Source of the DNA: VRUE01 sp963699215
GTDB lineage: Bacteria > Actinomycetota > Thermoleophilia > Solirubrobacterales > 70-9
Direction of reading: 5' to 3'
NCBI GenBank assembly: GCA_963699215.1
Contig: OY969422.1
Location: forward strand, 558,001 to 622,000
Length of the DNA stretch: 64,000 nt
The notes under the pieces were generated by a model. That model ran no database searches and was not told the DNA's origin. It saw only the letters and a list, made by a program, of their open reading frames with translations. Below, in pieces: positions 8,972 to 18,451 of this stretch. Each line of letters opens with the position of its first letter. The first letter of the stretch is position 1. The translations under genes and the position numbers were made by a program.

Positions 8972-11255
8972 TCAGCCGCTGACCCGAACGAGCACCGGAC
9001 GCGAGGCGCCCGGGGCGTAGGGCCAGCGCTCCTCGGCGAGGGCGACGGCGCGCAACCGAATCCGCGCCGTGCCGGTGATGTAGCGGAAGCGATAGCGGGC
9101 TCGGAAGCGGCCGCTGTGGTCGCTGCGGACGACCAGCACCGGACGCCAGCGGCGGGCCGTGCTCTCGTAGTACTGGATCGCGACCAGCTTGCCGCGTCGC
9201 GGCAGCGGGGCGCCGCGGTCGCGGACCCGCCCCCAGAGGCGCAACGACTCGCCGGTGCGAAGCGCGCGCGGAGCGGCGCGGAGGATCGCCGCACCGCGCA
9301 CGCGCAGCGCCAAGCCCGGGCGGCGCGCCTCCGCCAGGCCACGGTCGCCGGAGAAGGCGACGGTGACGCGGCGCGAGGTGCCCGCGGGCAGCGTGAGCTC
9401 GAAGCCGCCGTGGGGGCCGGTCTCGACGGTCTCGGTGCGGCGAGCCGTCAGCGCGCCGCGCGACGATCGCGAGACGACGCGCAGCCGCCGCCCGGCCAGG
9501 CCGGCGCCGTCGGCATCGAGCAGCCTGCCGGAGAGGCTGGCGGCGGCGTCGAAGGGGACGGTCACGCTGGCGCCGTGGCGGTGGCGCCAGCGCAGCCTGG
9601 CGAAGAGGCGCGTCTTCGCCCGCGCCATCCGCCCTCCCTCGCTGGCCCCGACGGCCGTCCTGCTCGGTCCGACCGGCGGCGGCGCCTTGCGCAGCGCCAT
9701 CTCGGTCCCGTCGGCGCGGCGCGTGCTCGACGCGGCGTTGCCGGCGGCGTCCGCAACGGCGGCCTGGAAGACATAGGTACCGGCACCGAGGCTGTCCGGC
9801 AGCGCAGCGACCAGCTGCGCCCTACCGGGCCCGGCGTCCGCCTGCAACTTGGTCGGCAGCTCGATCCAGCGCTCGCCGTTTACTCGCCGGTACTCGATCC
9901 CGCCGCTCGCCGGCCCCGAGTGCTCATCGACGACATTGGCGCGAACGAACGGCGGCAACTCCGGACCGGTCGCGTCGGGGACGACCTCGAAGGCGACGCC
10001 CGGCGGCACGTCGTCGAGTCGCATCGGCATCTCGATCGCTGACGAGGGGTTGGAGTTGCCGGCCTCGTCGCGCAGCCAAACGTGGAATGCATAGACGCCG
10101 GGCCTGGGCAGCGTGCGGTCGGCGAGCGCGGCGATGTCGCGCCCCGGCGCGAGCTGGACGCCCGTGTCGTAGCCGGACGACCCGGAGATCCGCCAGTAGG
10201 CCCCGCCGATCGGGCTCGCCGGCCCCTGATCGGGATTGGCCCAGGAGAAGTCGAAGTTGTCGACGCGGCGCCAGCCTTCGCCGCCGGCCAGGACCAGGTT
10301 GCGCGGGTGGGCCGGCGCGTTGTTGTCGATGGCGACCGTGCGGTCGGTCGTGCAGGCGACGTTGCCAGCGAAGTCGGTGGTGCAGTGCCGCAGGCTGTGG
10401 CTGCCGTCGCTGAAGCGGGTCGTATCGACCGCGGCCCCACCCGAGGACCCGGTCGGGCAGGGCTGCATCCTCGTCCCACGCCACTCGCCGCCGATCGACG
10501 CCTTCGCGCAGGAGTACTCGTAGAGCGCCACGCGGTTGCCGTCGAGCAGCGTCTCGCCGAAGCGCACGCCGCTGCCGCCGTCGCTGCCGGAAAACGCGAT
10601 CCCCTGCGAGCCGCGCCGCCATCCCCCCGCGGTCAGGTCGCCGCCGACCCAGGCGCCGGGCGGCCCGTTGTCCTCGATGGTGATCGTCAGCGCCCGCACC
10701 GCCGACCACGAGTCGGGCTCGATCGAGCACCACTTGCTCTCCGCCCGCGCGCAGAGCAGGCGATCCTCGAGCGCCGGCTGCGGAGTGGAGAAGCCGGCGA
10801 CGAACTCGCGTGGCGCGACGTCGGTCCCGCCGGCGCTGGCGAAGGGGCTGAAGCCGCCGCCCGAGGTCCCGACCCCGATCCGCTGCTCCATCCCGTCGTG
10901 CAGGGTGTGCCACCAGGTGCCGCTGACGCGGGTGATGCCGGTGCCGGGCGGCGCCACCCAGCGCCAGCGGGCGAAGCGGGTGCCGGATACCGTCGAGCCG
11001 CCCTTGGTGAAGCTCTTCATGTGGGCGCCGTCGAAGGGATCGGCGCCGGCCGGAGTCGCGCACCAGGCGTCGCGGCGGAACTTGGCGCCGCCGGTCGTGT
11101 CCGCCCAGTCCGCGTCCGCATCCGAGGTGCCAGCCGCACTGGGCCACCGCGTACTTGCCCGCGCTCGCCTCCCGTGCCGCCAGCAGCAACAGGGCCAGCG
11201 CCAGCGCGATCCCCATCGCCACGATCCGTGCCAACCCCCCACGCGCTCCCGACAT
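8972..11255 (-). CDS. large secreted protein with Ig-like/carboxypeptidase-regulatory-like domains (one frameshift)
   Basis: About 760 residues. The ATG at 11255 is preceded by AAGGAGG and opens a signal peptide (MGIALALALLLLAAREASAG) followed by KYAVAQCGW. The rest of the protein continues one frame away from about 11130 (SDADADWADTTGG), so one base is gained or lost there. The middle has Ig-like repeats with phrases such as DGSHSLRHCTTDFAGNVACT and WLRDEAGNSNP. The C-terminal third resembles carboxypeptidase-regulatory-like and RGRV-type surface domains (SGRLLDADGAGLAGRRLRVV). It is probably cell-surface or extracellular; no catalytic motif is seen and the function is unknown. Confidence 0.72.
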
Positions 11256-11384
11256 CGGCCCTCCTTCATCGAGTTGCAGATGAAGGCCCAAGGGCGCAGC
11301 GCCGGGATCTCTCCCCCCTGCGGACGGATGTCCGGCGCCCCGCTAGCCCCGGGGCCGGCCTACCCGCGGCGGCGCTTTGCGAGA

Positions 11385-12543
11385 ATGACCGCGATGCCGC
11401 TACCCAGCCAAGAGCAGATCACCGAGAAGCTGCGCGCCGTGATCGACCCCGAGCTGCGCCGCTCGATCGTCGAGCTGGGAATGGTTCGCTCGATCGAGGT
11501 CAAGGAGAGCGGCCGGGTCGAGGTGGTCGTCTCGCTGACCACCGCCGGCTGCCCGATCCGCGCCCACTTCGAACAGGCCGTCGCACAGCAGGTCTCCGAG
11601 CTCGACGGGGTCACCTCCGTCGCGGTCGGCTTCGACGTCCTCTCCGACGAGGAGAAGGGCGACCTGCAGCAGACGCTCGGCCGCGGCAAGCTGCCGGAGG
11701 GCGCGCTGGCCCAGGTGAAGAACGTGATCTGCGTCGCCTCCGGCAAGGGCGGCGTCGGCAAGTCGACGATGACCGCCAACCTGGCCGCGGCGCTGACCGC
11801 CGAAGGCCACGCCGCCGGCGCCCTCGACTGCGACGTCTACGGCTACTCGATCCCGCGCATGCTCGGCGTCAACCGCAAACCGGAGGTCAACGGCGAGCGC
11901 AAGATCCTGCCACTCGAGGCGGCGGGCGGAGTCAAGGTGATGTCGATCGGGTTCTTCGTCGAGGAGAACTCGGCCGTCGTCTGGCGCGGCCCGATGCTGC
12001 ACAAGGCGATCCAGCAGTTCCTGGAGGACGTCGCCTGGGGCGAGCTGGAGTACCTGCTGCTCGACCTGCCGCCGGGGACCGGCGACGTCTCGATGACGCT
12101 CTCCCAGCTGCTGCCGCAGGCCAAGTTCGCGATCGTCACCACGCCGCAGCCGGCGGCGCAGACCGTCGCCAAACGGGCGGCCGACATGGCGAGGAAATTC
12201 GACCTCGAGCTGCTCGGGCACGATCGAGAACATGTCCGGCTTCACGACCCCGGACGGCGAGCGCTTCACGATCTTCGGCGAGGGCGGCGGCCAGCTTCTC
12301 GCCGACGAGCTCGACGTGCCGCTGCTCGGCAAGGTCCCGCTCTCCGAGCCGCTGCGCGAGCACGCCGACAACGGCGTCCCGCTGGTGACCGCCGAGCCGG
12401 ACTCGCCCGCCTCGCAGGCAATCCGCCAGGCCGCCCGCGGCATCGTCGCCGCCACCCCGCAGGAGCTGCCGGTCCTACAGGCGACCCCGGCCGCCGCCGA
12501 AGCCCCACCGGTCAGCGGCACCCCGCTGCCGGTGGTTCAGTAG
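11385..12543 (+). CDS. mrp: Mrp/ApbC iron-sulfur cluster carrier ATPase (one frameshift)
   Basis: P-loop ATPase that carries and transfers Fe-S clusters. It has an N-terminal MIP18/DUF59 domain (EKLRAVIDPELRRSIVELGM), then the deviant Walker A ASGKGGVGKST near 11745, switch I DCDVYGYSIPRML and LLDLPPGTGD. The first frame fails after KFDLELLG at about 12219 and the protein resumes as IENMSGFTTPDGERFTIFG. Removing one G from GGG there restores a continuous LLGTIENMSG. The corrected length is about 385 residues. The start is ATG 11385 or 11394. It converges with fdxA, which fits a shared Fe-S theme. Confidence 0.85.
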
Positions 12544-12553
12544 CCGACTCCCC

Positions 12554-12826
12554 CTACGCCGCGCTCTTGCTCTTGTAGTACTCGGCGTTGATCTCGGCGT
12601 ATTTGGCCCACTCGGCCGGGAGCTGGTCCTCGGCGAAGCAGGCGTCGACCGGGCAGGCCTCGACGCAGGCATCGCAGTCGATGCACTCGTCGGGATCGAT
12701 GTAGAGCATCTCGACCGAGTCGTAGTCGGGCTCGTCCGGGGTCGGGTGGATGCAGTCCACCGGACAAACCTCGACGCACGAGTTGTCCTTGGTCCCTATG
12801 CACGGCTCGGCGATGACGTAGGTCAT
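12554..12826 (-). CDS. fdxA: 7Fe ferredoxin (FdxA family)
   Basis: A 90-residue acidic ferredoxin. The first cluster motif, CIGTKDNSCVEVCPVDC, has the wide C-x7-C spacing of a [3Fe-4S] site. The second, CIDCDACVEACPVDAC, is a [4Fe-4S] motif. The start ATG at 12826 has GGAGAAA eight bases upstream; an open frame further back encodes unrelated basic residues. It is a low-potential electron carrier in the cytoplasm and a possible partner for the P450 at the start of the window (inference). Confidence 0.93.
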   Translation of the reverse strand: MTYVIAEPCIGTKDNSCVEVCPVDCIHPTPDEPDYDSVEMLYIDPDECIDCDACVEACPVDACFAEDQLPAEWAKYAEINAEYYKSKSAA

Positions 12827-12914
12827 TCGATGCTTTCTCCTGGGTCGTCTTTGCGGTGCAGACGGGACCCTCAGGCCCCGCCAATGGCACAAGCGGACAT
12901 TTTATAGGGATGAT

Positions 12915-13802
12915 GTGGCGATGCTGCTGCTGACGGGGGCAACTGGGAGCATCGGCTCACGACTGCTGCCGCTGCTGCTGGAGCGGGGCGAGGACGTGCG
13001 CTGCCTCGTGCGCGAGCCGCGACGCCTGGGCCCGCACCGGGTCAACGTGCAGATCGCGCTCGGCGATCTGGGCGAGATGTCGGATCCCTATCTCGTGCGG
13101 CAGGCGCTGCGCGGGGTCGACACCGTGATCCACCTGGCGGCGACGATCCGCGACCAGCCTCCGCACCGGATCGAGGAGCTGAACGGCCTTGCCTCGGTGC
13201 GGCTGCTGCGCGGCGCCGAGGGCAGCGGGGTCCAGCGCTTCGTCTTCTTCAGCGCGCTCGACGCCGCCGCTGCCCAGCGCACCCGCTTCTTCCGCGCCAA
13301 GTGGCTGGCCGAGCAGGCAATCGCCTCCTCGCCGCTGCCGACGACGGTCTTCGCCCCATCGATCGTCTACGACCACAGCGACCCCTGGGTGACGCTGCTG
13401 CGCCGCTTCTCGTTCCTGCCGGTGATGCCGGTCTCGGGCGACGGGGGGGCGCGCTTCCAGCCGATCTGGGCAGACGACGCCGCTCGCTGCGTGGTCAACG
13501 CCCTCGGCCGCGAGAGCCGCGAGCGCTACGAGCTGGCGGGCCCCGAGACGCTGAGCTACGACGACATGTCCGACCTGGTCAGCCGGGTCGCGGGCAGGCC
13601 GCGTCCGCTCGTCCACCTTCCCCTGCCCCTCGTCCGCGCCGGCTTGATCGGCCTCCGCAACGTCTTCGGCGAGACCGTGTTCGCAACTTGGGAGGAGGCA
13701 GAGCTGATGGAGGTATCGATGACCAGCGAGCGTGGAACGGCCGATGCCGAGGAGCTGGGCGTCGAGCCGCGAAGGATGGGCGATGTCCTGGCGGAGCCCT
13801 AG
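12915..13802 (+). CDS. extended SDR, NmrA/complex I NDUFA9-like
   Basis: A 295-residue NAD(P)-binding Rossmann protein. GATGSIGSR is the dinucleotide motif, and VDTVIHLAATIRD marks the end of the fourth strand. The catalytic YxxxK of true dehydrogenases is not evident; after FFSALDA the sequence reads FFRAKWLAE, as in the NmrA/NDUFA9-like branch. A redox-sensor or quinone-related role is known for some relatives; the function here is unknown. The start is GTG 12915 or ATG 12921. It overlaps the start of the next gene by 20 nt, suggesting coupled translation. Confidence 0.8.
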   Translation: MAMLLLTGATGSIGSRLLPLLLERGEDVRCLVREPRRLGPHRVNVQIALGDLGEMSDPYLVRQALRGVDTVIHLAATIRDQPPHRIEELNGLASVRLLRGAEGSGVQRFVFFSALDAAAAQRTRFFRAKWLAEQAIASSPLPTTVFAPSIVYDHSDPWVTLLRRFSFLPVMPVSGDGGARFQPIWADDAARCVVNALGRESRERYELAGPETLSYDDMSDLVSRVAGRPRPLVHLPLPLVRAGLIGLRNVFGETVFATWEEAELMEVSMTSERGTADAEELGVEPRRMGDVLAEP

Positions 13803-14886
13803 AGCGGCCCTTGGCACGATCACGGCGCTGGCCACCATCGTGCTGCTGGTCGCCGCCGCGCCGGCTGCGGCGCTGACCCTGGTGCCGCCAAAGCCGAGCG
13901 TGTTCTGGGGCGTCAGCGACCGCGGGACGACGGCGGAGTTCAACGAGTTCTCCGAACTGCTCGGCGGCAAGCACCCAGCCCTGCTGGAGACCTTCCACCC
14001 CTGGGGCAACAGCCTCAACAAGGCCTACGAACGCTGGCGCGAAACCGCCACCCGGCCGATCCTCCACATCTCCACCATCGACGACCAGGCCCTGACCGAG
14101 CTGATCACGCCGGCGCAGATCGCGCTCGGCGGGGGCGACGACTACCTGCTCCAGCTCAACGACTTCTTCGCCAAACGCGGCCTGCCGGCCTACATCCGCC
14201 CACTGGGAGAGCCCAACCGCTGCCTCAACCTCTGGTCGGCGGTCAACTGCGACGGCAGTCAGAAAGGCGGCGAACACACGACCGGCTGGTACAAGCAGGC
14301 CTTCCGCCGGATCGCGGCGATCGTGCGCGGCGGCGCCTCTCTGGAAGGGATGAACGCGACCCTGGCCGAAATCGGCCTGCCGCCGGTGCAGCGCACCAAA
14401 GGACCGCCGCCGACCGAACTTCCGGCGGCGCCGGTGAGCATCGTCTGGAGCCCGTTGCCAGGTGGCTCCCCCAGGGTCAAAGGCAACTTCCCCGGCAACT
14501 ACTGGCCGGGGTCGCGCTGGGTCGACTGGGCCGGCACCGACTTCTACTCGCAGTATCCCGTCTGGAAAGACCTCAATCGCTTCTACGCGGGCAAGCAGTG
14601 GCGGCGCAAGCCGATCGCGATCGCCGAGTGGGCGGTCTACGGCGAGGACGAACCGCGCTTCGCCAAGCAGCTGATCTCCTGGGTCGTGAAGCGGCAGCGA
14701 GTGCGGATGTTCGTCTACTACACCGGCTTCGGCCCCGGCTACAACCCCTACGACCCCAAGCTCTACCCGCGCACGATGAACACCCTGCGGCTGAAGATCC
14801 GCCGCGCCAGCTTCCTCCAGTACGCCGAATACAACGCCGGGCTCCTGCCACCGCTGCCGCCCAAACCGAAAACCCCCTCGCCCTAG
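13783..14886 (+). CDS. secreted GH26-like glycoside hydrolase
   Basis: About 367 residues with a signal peptide (TIVLLVAAAPAAA) and then a beta/alpha-barrel type sequence. YIRPLGEPNR looks like the acid/base strand of clan GH-A enzymes such as GH26, and KPIAIAEWAVYGED provides a plausible nucleophile Glu. FWGVSDRG at the N-terminus begins the first strand. Related secreted proteins occur at 30061 and 61697, but these are GH39-like rather than close homologues. The ATG at 13783 has AAGGA nearby and sits inside the end of the upstream SDR gene. The substrate is probably a mannan or glucan-type polysaccharide, inferred only from the fold. Confidence 0.62.
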   Translation: MSWRSPRAALGTITALATIVLLVAAAPAAALTLVPPKPSVFWGVSDRGTTAEFNEFSELLGGKHPALLETFHPWGNSLNKAYERWRETATRPILHISTIDDQALTELITPAQIALGGGDDYLLQLNDFFAKRGLPAYIRPLGEPNRCLNLWSAVNCDGSQKGGEHTTGWYKQAFRRIAAIVRGGASLEGMNATLAEIGLPPVQRTKGPPPTELPAAPVSIVWSPLPGGSPRVKGNFPGNYWPGSRWVDWAGTDFYSQYPVWKDLNRFYAGKQWRRKPIAIAEWAVYGEDEPRFAKQLISWVVKRQRVRMFVYYTGFGPGYNPYDPKLYPRTMNTLRLKIRRASFLQYAEYNAGLLPPLPPKPKTPSP

Positions 14887-14901
14887 GCCGACCAGCGAGA
14901 T

Positions 14902-14927
14902 GGGATCGCGCCAAGTGGCGCGATCCC
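14902..14927. terminator. hairpin terminator between convergent genes
   Basis: GGGATCGCGCCA (14902-14913) and TGGCGCGATCCC (14916-14927) form a perfect 12-bp palindromic stem with a two-base spacer. It lies 15 bp after the GH26-like gene and 11 bp before the end of the minus-strand secreted protein gene, so it can serve both. Confidence 0.75.
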
Positions 14928-14938
14928 CTGAGCTGTGT

Positions 14939-15517
14939 CTAGACGATTTTGATTTTTCCGTTGTGCGCCGGTCCTACTTCCAGCGAGCCTTTGACGGCCG
15001 CATTGACGGTACCCACATCTGTATCCACGGTAGCGGTGCCGGACAGTGCAAACGAGTGGATTTCGTTTTTGTTGTCCGCGGTGGCGGTGACCACGGTAGT
15101 TGTCACATCGTATGTTTTCATCGTCCCGCAGTTGCCGAGCGTCATGTCATAGGTGAGTTTTTTAAATGTCAGCGCAGTTGCGTCTATATCGACTCCCCAG
15201 GGCAGATTTGTAACCTGATCGGCCCCAACGGTGCAGCCGTTATATGTGTCGCCAAACCCGGCGCAGGTGTTTGTTGTAATTTCGAATTTGGTTATGAAGG
15301 TGGTCGCGGCTGGGCCTTCAGTTGTCAGGGTTGCGTGCACGGTGCATTTGATCCCGCGGCCCAGGCTGTCGGTTTCTATCGTTCCTGTGAGCGCGATTTC
15401 TGTGTGCGGTATTTCACCTTCGCCTTCCAGTTCGAATGCTGAAGCGGTCGCCGGAAGCGCAAACGCCATCGACGCAAGTGCCATGCTCGCGAGCAGCAGC
15501 ATCTTCTTTACGTTCAT
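14939..15517 (-). CDS. small secreted protein of unknown function, lower GC
   Basis: A 192-residue protein with a clear signal peptide (MLLLASMALASMAFALPATASA) and a threonine/valine-rich mature part predicted to be beta-strands. Three cysteines (CTVHATLT, TNTCAGFG, NGCTVGAD) and GNCGTMKTY could form disulfides. The coding sequence is visibly less GC-rich than all neighbours and uses A/T-ending codons that are rare elsewhere, suggesting acquisition or relaxed codon use. AAAGGGG upstream of the ATG at 15517 is a good ribosome binding site. I do not recognise the family. Confidence 0.72.
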   Translation of the reverse strand: MNVKKMLLLASMALASMAFALPATASAFELEGEGEIPHTEIALTGTIETDSLGRGIKCTVHATLTTEGPAATTFITKFEITTNTCAGFGDTYNGCTVGADQVTNLPWGVDIDATALTFKKLTYDMTLGNCGTMKTYDVTTTVVTATADNKNEIHSFALSGTATVDTDVGTVNAAVKGSLEVGPAHNGKIKIV

Positions 15518-15779
15518 TGGATACCCCTTTCTCTCTTAATTGCCCGTCCACCCCAAGGATGGAGTTCGGCTGGTCTTAGTCGCTGCGGGACCGCCAGTCA
15601 AAGTTCCGACTGAGCTTGCGACCCAACGCCACTGGTGGGACGGAAGACGCGTACTTTCCTCCTGCACCTGCCTGGCCGACGGAAAGACGAGTACGCAGCA
15701 TTGCGACCTCGGAAAACGGCGGAGGTGGGGCTTCGCCCAAAACCCCTCGGACGAGAGACGATTCGATGGCGACAACGAA
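15518..15779 (-). promoter_or_regulatory. structured 5' leader of the small secreted protein gene
   Basis: About 260 bp without a convincing gene lie between the groEL terminator and the secreted protein start. Read on the minus strand it has several pairings: an 11-bp helix with one bulge (GCGTAC plus CTTTCC against GGAAAGTACGC, around 15645-15690), CCCA/TGGG with CCA/TGG, and CAGTC/GACTG just before the start region. This suggests a folded RNA leader or small RNA. It matches no riboswitch consensus that I could confirm. Confidence 0.35.
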
Positions 15780-15806
15780 AGAGGCCCGGCGGTTGCCGGG
15801 CCTCTC
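15780..15806 (-). terminator. rho-independent terminator of groESL
   Basis: GAGGCCCGGC (15781-15790) and GCCGGGCCTC (15794-15803) form a perfect 10-bp stem with loop GGTT. On the minus strand it is followed by TTTCGTT. It lies about 50 bp beyond the groEL stop. Confidence 0.85.
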
Positions 15807-15854
15807 GCAAAGCCACTCGCCTGTTAGAGCGAGCATACGCCTGGGCAGGCGTGG

Positions 15855-17496
15855 CTACATCATCCCGCCCATGTCCGGCATGCCGCCGCCGGGCATGCCG
15901 CCGCCGGCGCCTTCCTTCTCCGGCGGCTCGGCGATGATCGCCTCGGTGACGAGGATGTTCTTGGCGATCGAGGCGGCGTTCTGCAGCGCCGACCGGGTCA
16001 CCATGGTCGGGTCGATCACGCCGGCCTTGATCAGGTCGCCGTACTCGCCGTTGGCCGCGTTGAGGCCTTCGCCGGCCTTCAGGTCGCGGACCTTGTTGAC
16101 GACGACCGAGCCCTCCAGGCCGGAGTTCTCGGCGATCTGGCGGACCGGCTCCTCGAGCGAGCGGTGCACGATCCGTGCGCCGGTCGCCTCGTCCGGGTCG
16201 TCGAGCTTGTCGGGATCGAGGTCGCTCTGCGCGTTCAGCAGCGCGACGCCGCCACCCGGCACGACACCCTCCTCGAGCGCCGCCCGGGTCGCCTGCAGGG
16301 CGTCCTCGACGCGGTGCTTTTTCTCCTTCATCTCGGTCTCGGTGGCGGCGCCGACCTTGACCACGGCGACACCGCCGGCCAGCTTGGCGAGCCGCTCCTG
16401 GAGCTTCTCGCGATCGAAGTCGGAGTCGGTGTTCTCGATCTCCTGTTTGATCTGGTTGATCCGGCCTTTGATGTCGTCGGCGTCACCGGCGCCGTCGATG
16501 ATCGTCGTCGTGTCCTTGGAGACGACGACGCGACGCGCTTTGCCGAGCTGGGAGAGCTGGGTGTTCTCCAGTTTGAGGCCCATCTCCTCGGTGATCACCT
16601 CGCCGCCGGTGAGGATGCGCGATGTCCTCGAGCATCCGCTTGCGGCGGTCGCCGAAGCCCGGCGCCTTGACCGCGACACCGGTGAAGGTGCCGCGCAGCT
16701 TGTTGACGACGAGGGTCGCGAGGCACTCGCCCTCGACGTCCTCGGCGACGATCAGCAGCGGCTTGCCACCCTGCATCACCTGCTCGAGCACCGGCAGGAT
16801 GTCCCGCACGGAGCCGATTTTCTGGTTGGCGATGAGGATGTAGGGGTCCTCCAGCACCGCCTCCATGCGGTCCTGGTCGGTGACCATGTACGGGGAGATG
16901 TAGCCCTTGTCGAACTGCATCCCCTCGGTGAACTCCAGCTCCATGCCGAAGGTCTGGCCCTCCTCGACGTTGACGACGCCGTCTTTGCCGACTTTCTCGA
17001 TCGCGTCGGCGATCACGTTGCCGATCTCGTCGTCGGCGGCGGAGATGGCGGCGACACGAGCGATCTGCTCCTTGCCGGCGACCTCCTTGGACTGCTTGTC
17101 GCGCAGGTTCTCGACGACGTCGTCGACGGCCTTCTCGATGCCGCGGCGCAGGGCCAGCGGGTTGGCGCCGGCGGCGACGTTCTTGAGGCCCTGGCGGACG
17201 ATGATCTGGGCCAGCAGGGTCGCCGTCGTGGTGCCGTCGCCGGCGACGTCGTTGGTCGCCGTGGCGACCTCGCGGACGAGCTGGGCGCCCTGGTTCTCGA
17301 AGACGTCCTCGACCTCGACCTCGCGGGCGATGGTGACGCCGTCGTTGGTGATCGTCGGCGCGCCGAACTTTTTGTCGAGCACGACGTAACGACCTTTCGG
17401 GCCGAGGGTGACCTTGACCGCGTTGGCGACGGCGTCGACGCCGGCCTGCAGGGCCCCCCGGGCCTCCTCCGTGTACTTCAGCTCCTTGTGAGCCAT
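15855..17496 (-). CDS. groEL: chaperonin GroEL (60 kDa; one frameshift)
   Basis: Cpn60 that folds proteins with GroES in the cytoplasm. The N-terminus KVTLGPKGRYVVLDKKFG and the ATP site VAGDGTTTATLLAQ are canonical, and the C-terminus ends in GGM repeats (GGGMPGGGMPDMGGMM). The frame breaks after RRKRMLEDIA at about 16617 and resumes as ILTGGEVITEEMG. Removing one base from GCGC restores DIAILTGG, so the 1642-nt span encodes about 546 residues. Such a break in an essential gene argues for a sequence error. It follows groES by 44 bp and shares its CIRCE-controlled promoter. No second groEL is visible here. Confidence 0.95.
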
Positions 17497-17540
17497 CTGG
17501 GTTTCCTTCCTCCTTGGTTCTCTAAGTCCTGTGGGCGGGT

Positions 17541-17828
17541 CTAGCCGAGCTTGGCGAGCACGTCCGACTCGCGCAGCACGAGCAGGTCGTCGCCCTCGAC
17601 GGTGACCTCGGTGCCGCCGTATTTGGAGTAGAGGACCTCGTCGCCCTCGCTCACGTCGAGCGGGCGGCGAGTGCCGTCCTCGTTGATTGCGCCGTCGCCG
17701 ACGGCGACGACCTTGCCCTTCTGCGGCTTCTCTTTGGCCGTGTCGGGGAGGACGATGCCGCTGGCGGTCGTCTCCTCCTCCTCGATCGGCTTGACGATCA
17801 GCCGGTCCCCGAGGGGCTTCAGCTTCAT
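17541..17828 (-). CDS. groES: co-chaperonin GroES
   Basis: A 95-residue Cpn10. KLKPLGDRLIVKPIEEEETT is the canonical N-terminus, SGIVLPDTAKEKPQKGKVVA covers the mobile loop, and EVLYSKYGGTEV is the roof region. GGAGG lies seven bases before the ATG at 17828. It is the first gene of the groES-groEL operon, 83 bp downstream of the CIRCE operator. Confidence 0.97.
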   Translation of the reverse strand: MKLKPLGDRLIVKPIEEEETTASGIVLPDTAKEKPQKGKVVAVGDGAINEDGTRRPLDVSEGDEVLYSKYGGTEVTVEGDDLLVLRESDVLAKLG

Positions 17829-17911
17829 CCGTGAACCTCCGTTATCGGTCGGTTGTTACTGGTCAAAAGTCTGGTAAACGCGCCGCAGAGCCATTTCCAG
17901 GCCCGGCGGGC

Positions 17912-17938
17912 TTGGCACTCTAACTGCCTGAGTGCCAA
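17912..17938. promoter_or_regulatory. CIRCE operator (HrcA binding site)
   Basis: TTGGCACTC, nine bases, then GAGTGCCAA: a perfect 9-bp inverted repeat differing from the CIRCE consensus TTAGCACTC-N9-GAGTGCTAA only by symmetric A/G and T/C changes. It lies between the predicted -10 box and groES, as expected for HrcA repression. hrcA itself is not in the window. Confidence 0.93.
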
Positions 17939-17946
17939 CGCAGTGA

Positions 17947-17976
17947 AAGATAGCGGTACCGGTCAGCTATTGGCAA
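17947..17976 (-). promoter_or_regulatory. putative SigA promoter of groESL
   Basis: On the minus strand TTGCCA (17971-17976) is followed after 18 bases by TATCTT (17947-17952). The CIRCE element starts nine bases further on, around the expected transcription start. The -35 box overlaps the region just before the stop codon of the upstream SRPBCC gene. Confidence 0.55.
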
Positions 17977-18437
17977 GCAGCTTGCAGCCGAGCAGCTCGG
18001 CGATGCCCGTCGCCGCCGCGCGCCATCACCCAGTCGTGGTTCCACTCGAAGGCCGGGCGGGCAGCGGCGCCAACAGGTTCATCCACGGCTTCGTCGTCGC
18101 CACGTTCCACTCGTAGAGGACCGCGGTGACGCCGTCCTGCTCGTAGAGCCGCCAGCGGCCGATCCCTTCAGCTCGCCGACCGCGTCGGCCTTCGAGCAGG
18201 TACGGGCGCTCGACCCGGGTCGTCGTCACCTCGAACTCGACCCGGTAGGGCAGCAGGCTCTTCCAGACCATCCGCGCAGAGCGTGCCGACCCCACCGCCG
18301 TCGCCGCCGTTCTTTTCTTCGACCTCCTCCACCCCACGCCACCACTCCGGCCAGCGCGCCTGGTCGTGGATCGCCTCCCAGACCGGCTCGCGCGGCGACT
18401 CGAGCAGCCAGGTGGTGAGGAAGGCGTAGTTGGCCAC
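17963..18437 (-). CDS. SRPBCC (START-like) domain protein with several frameshifts
   Basis: Reconstructed from three frames. It starts at GTG 18437 (ANYAFLTTWLLESPREPVWE, the helix-grip first strand) and runs to EEVEEKNGGDGGGVGT. It shifts near 18285 to ARMVWKSLLPYRVEFEVTTT, continues through IGRWRLYEQDGVTAVLYEWN, shifts near 18045 to FEWNHDWVMARGGDG, and shifts again near 18010 to IAELLGCKLLANS, with the stop at 17963. The corrected length is about 155 residues, typical for polyketide-cyclase-like SRPBCC proteins, which bind hydrophobic ligands. It lies 14 bp after the ASCH gene in the same operon. The ligand is unknown. Confidence 0.7.
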
Positions 18438-18451
18438 CGGTGCTCCGCCGC

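Noticed and set aside
11291..11384. Upstream extension of mrp to 10536
   Set aside because: The frame is open but runs antisense to the secreted protein gene and shows no Mrp similarity before MTAMPLPSQEQ.
15518..15700. Cyclic-di-GMP (GEMM-I) or cobalamin riboswitch in the leader
   Set aside because: GGGTCGCAAGCTC recalls the GEMM core GGACGCAAAGCC, but the receptor strand and flanking stems are absent; no cobalamin box is seen.
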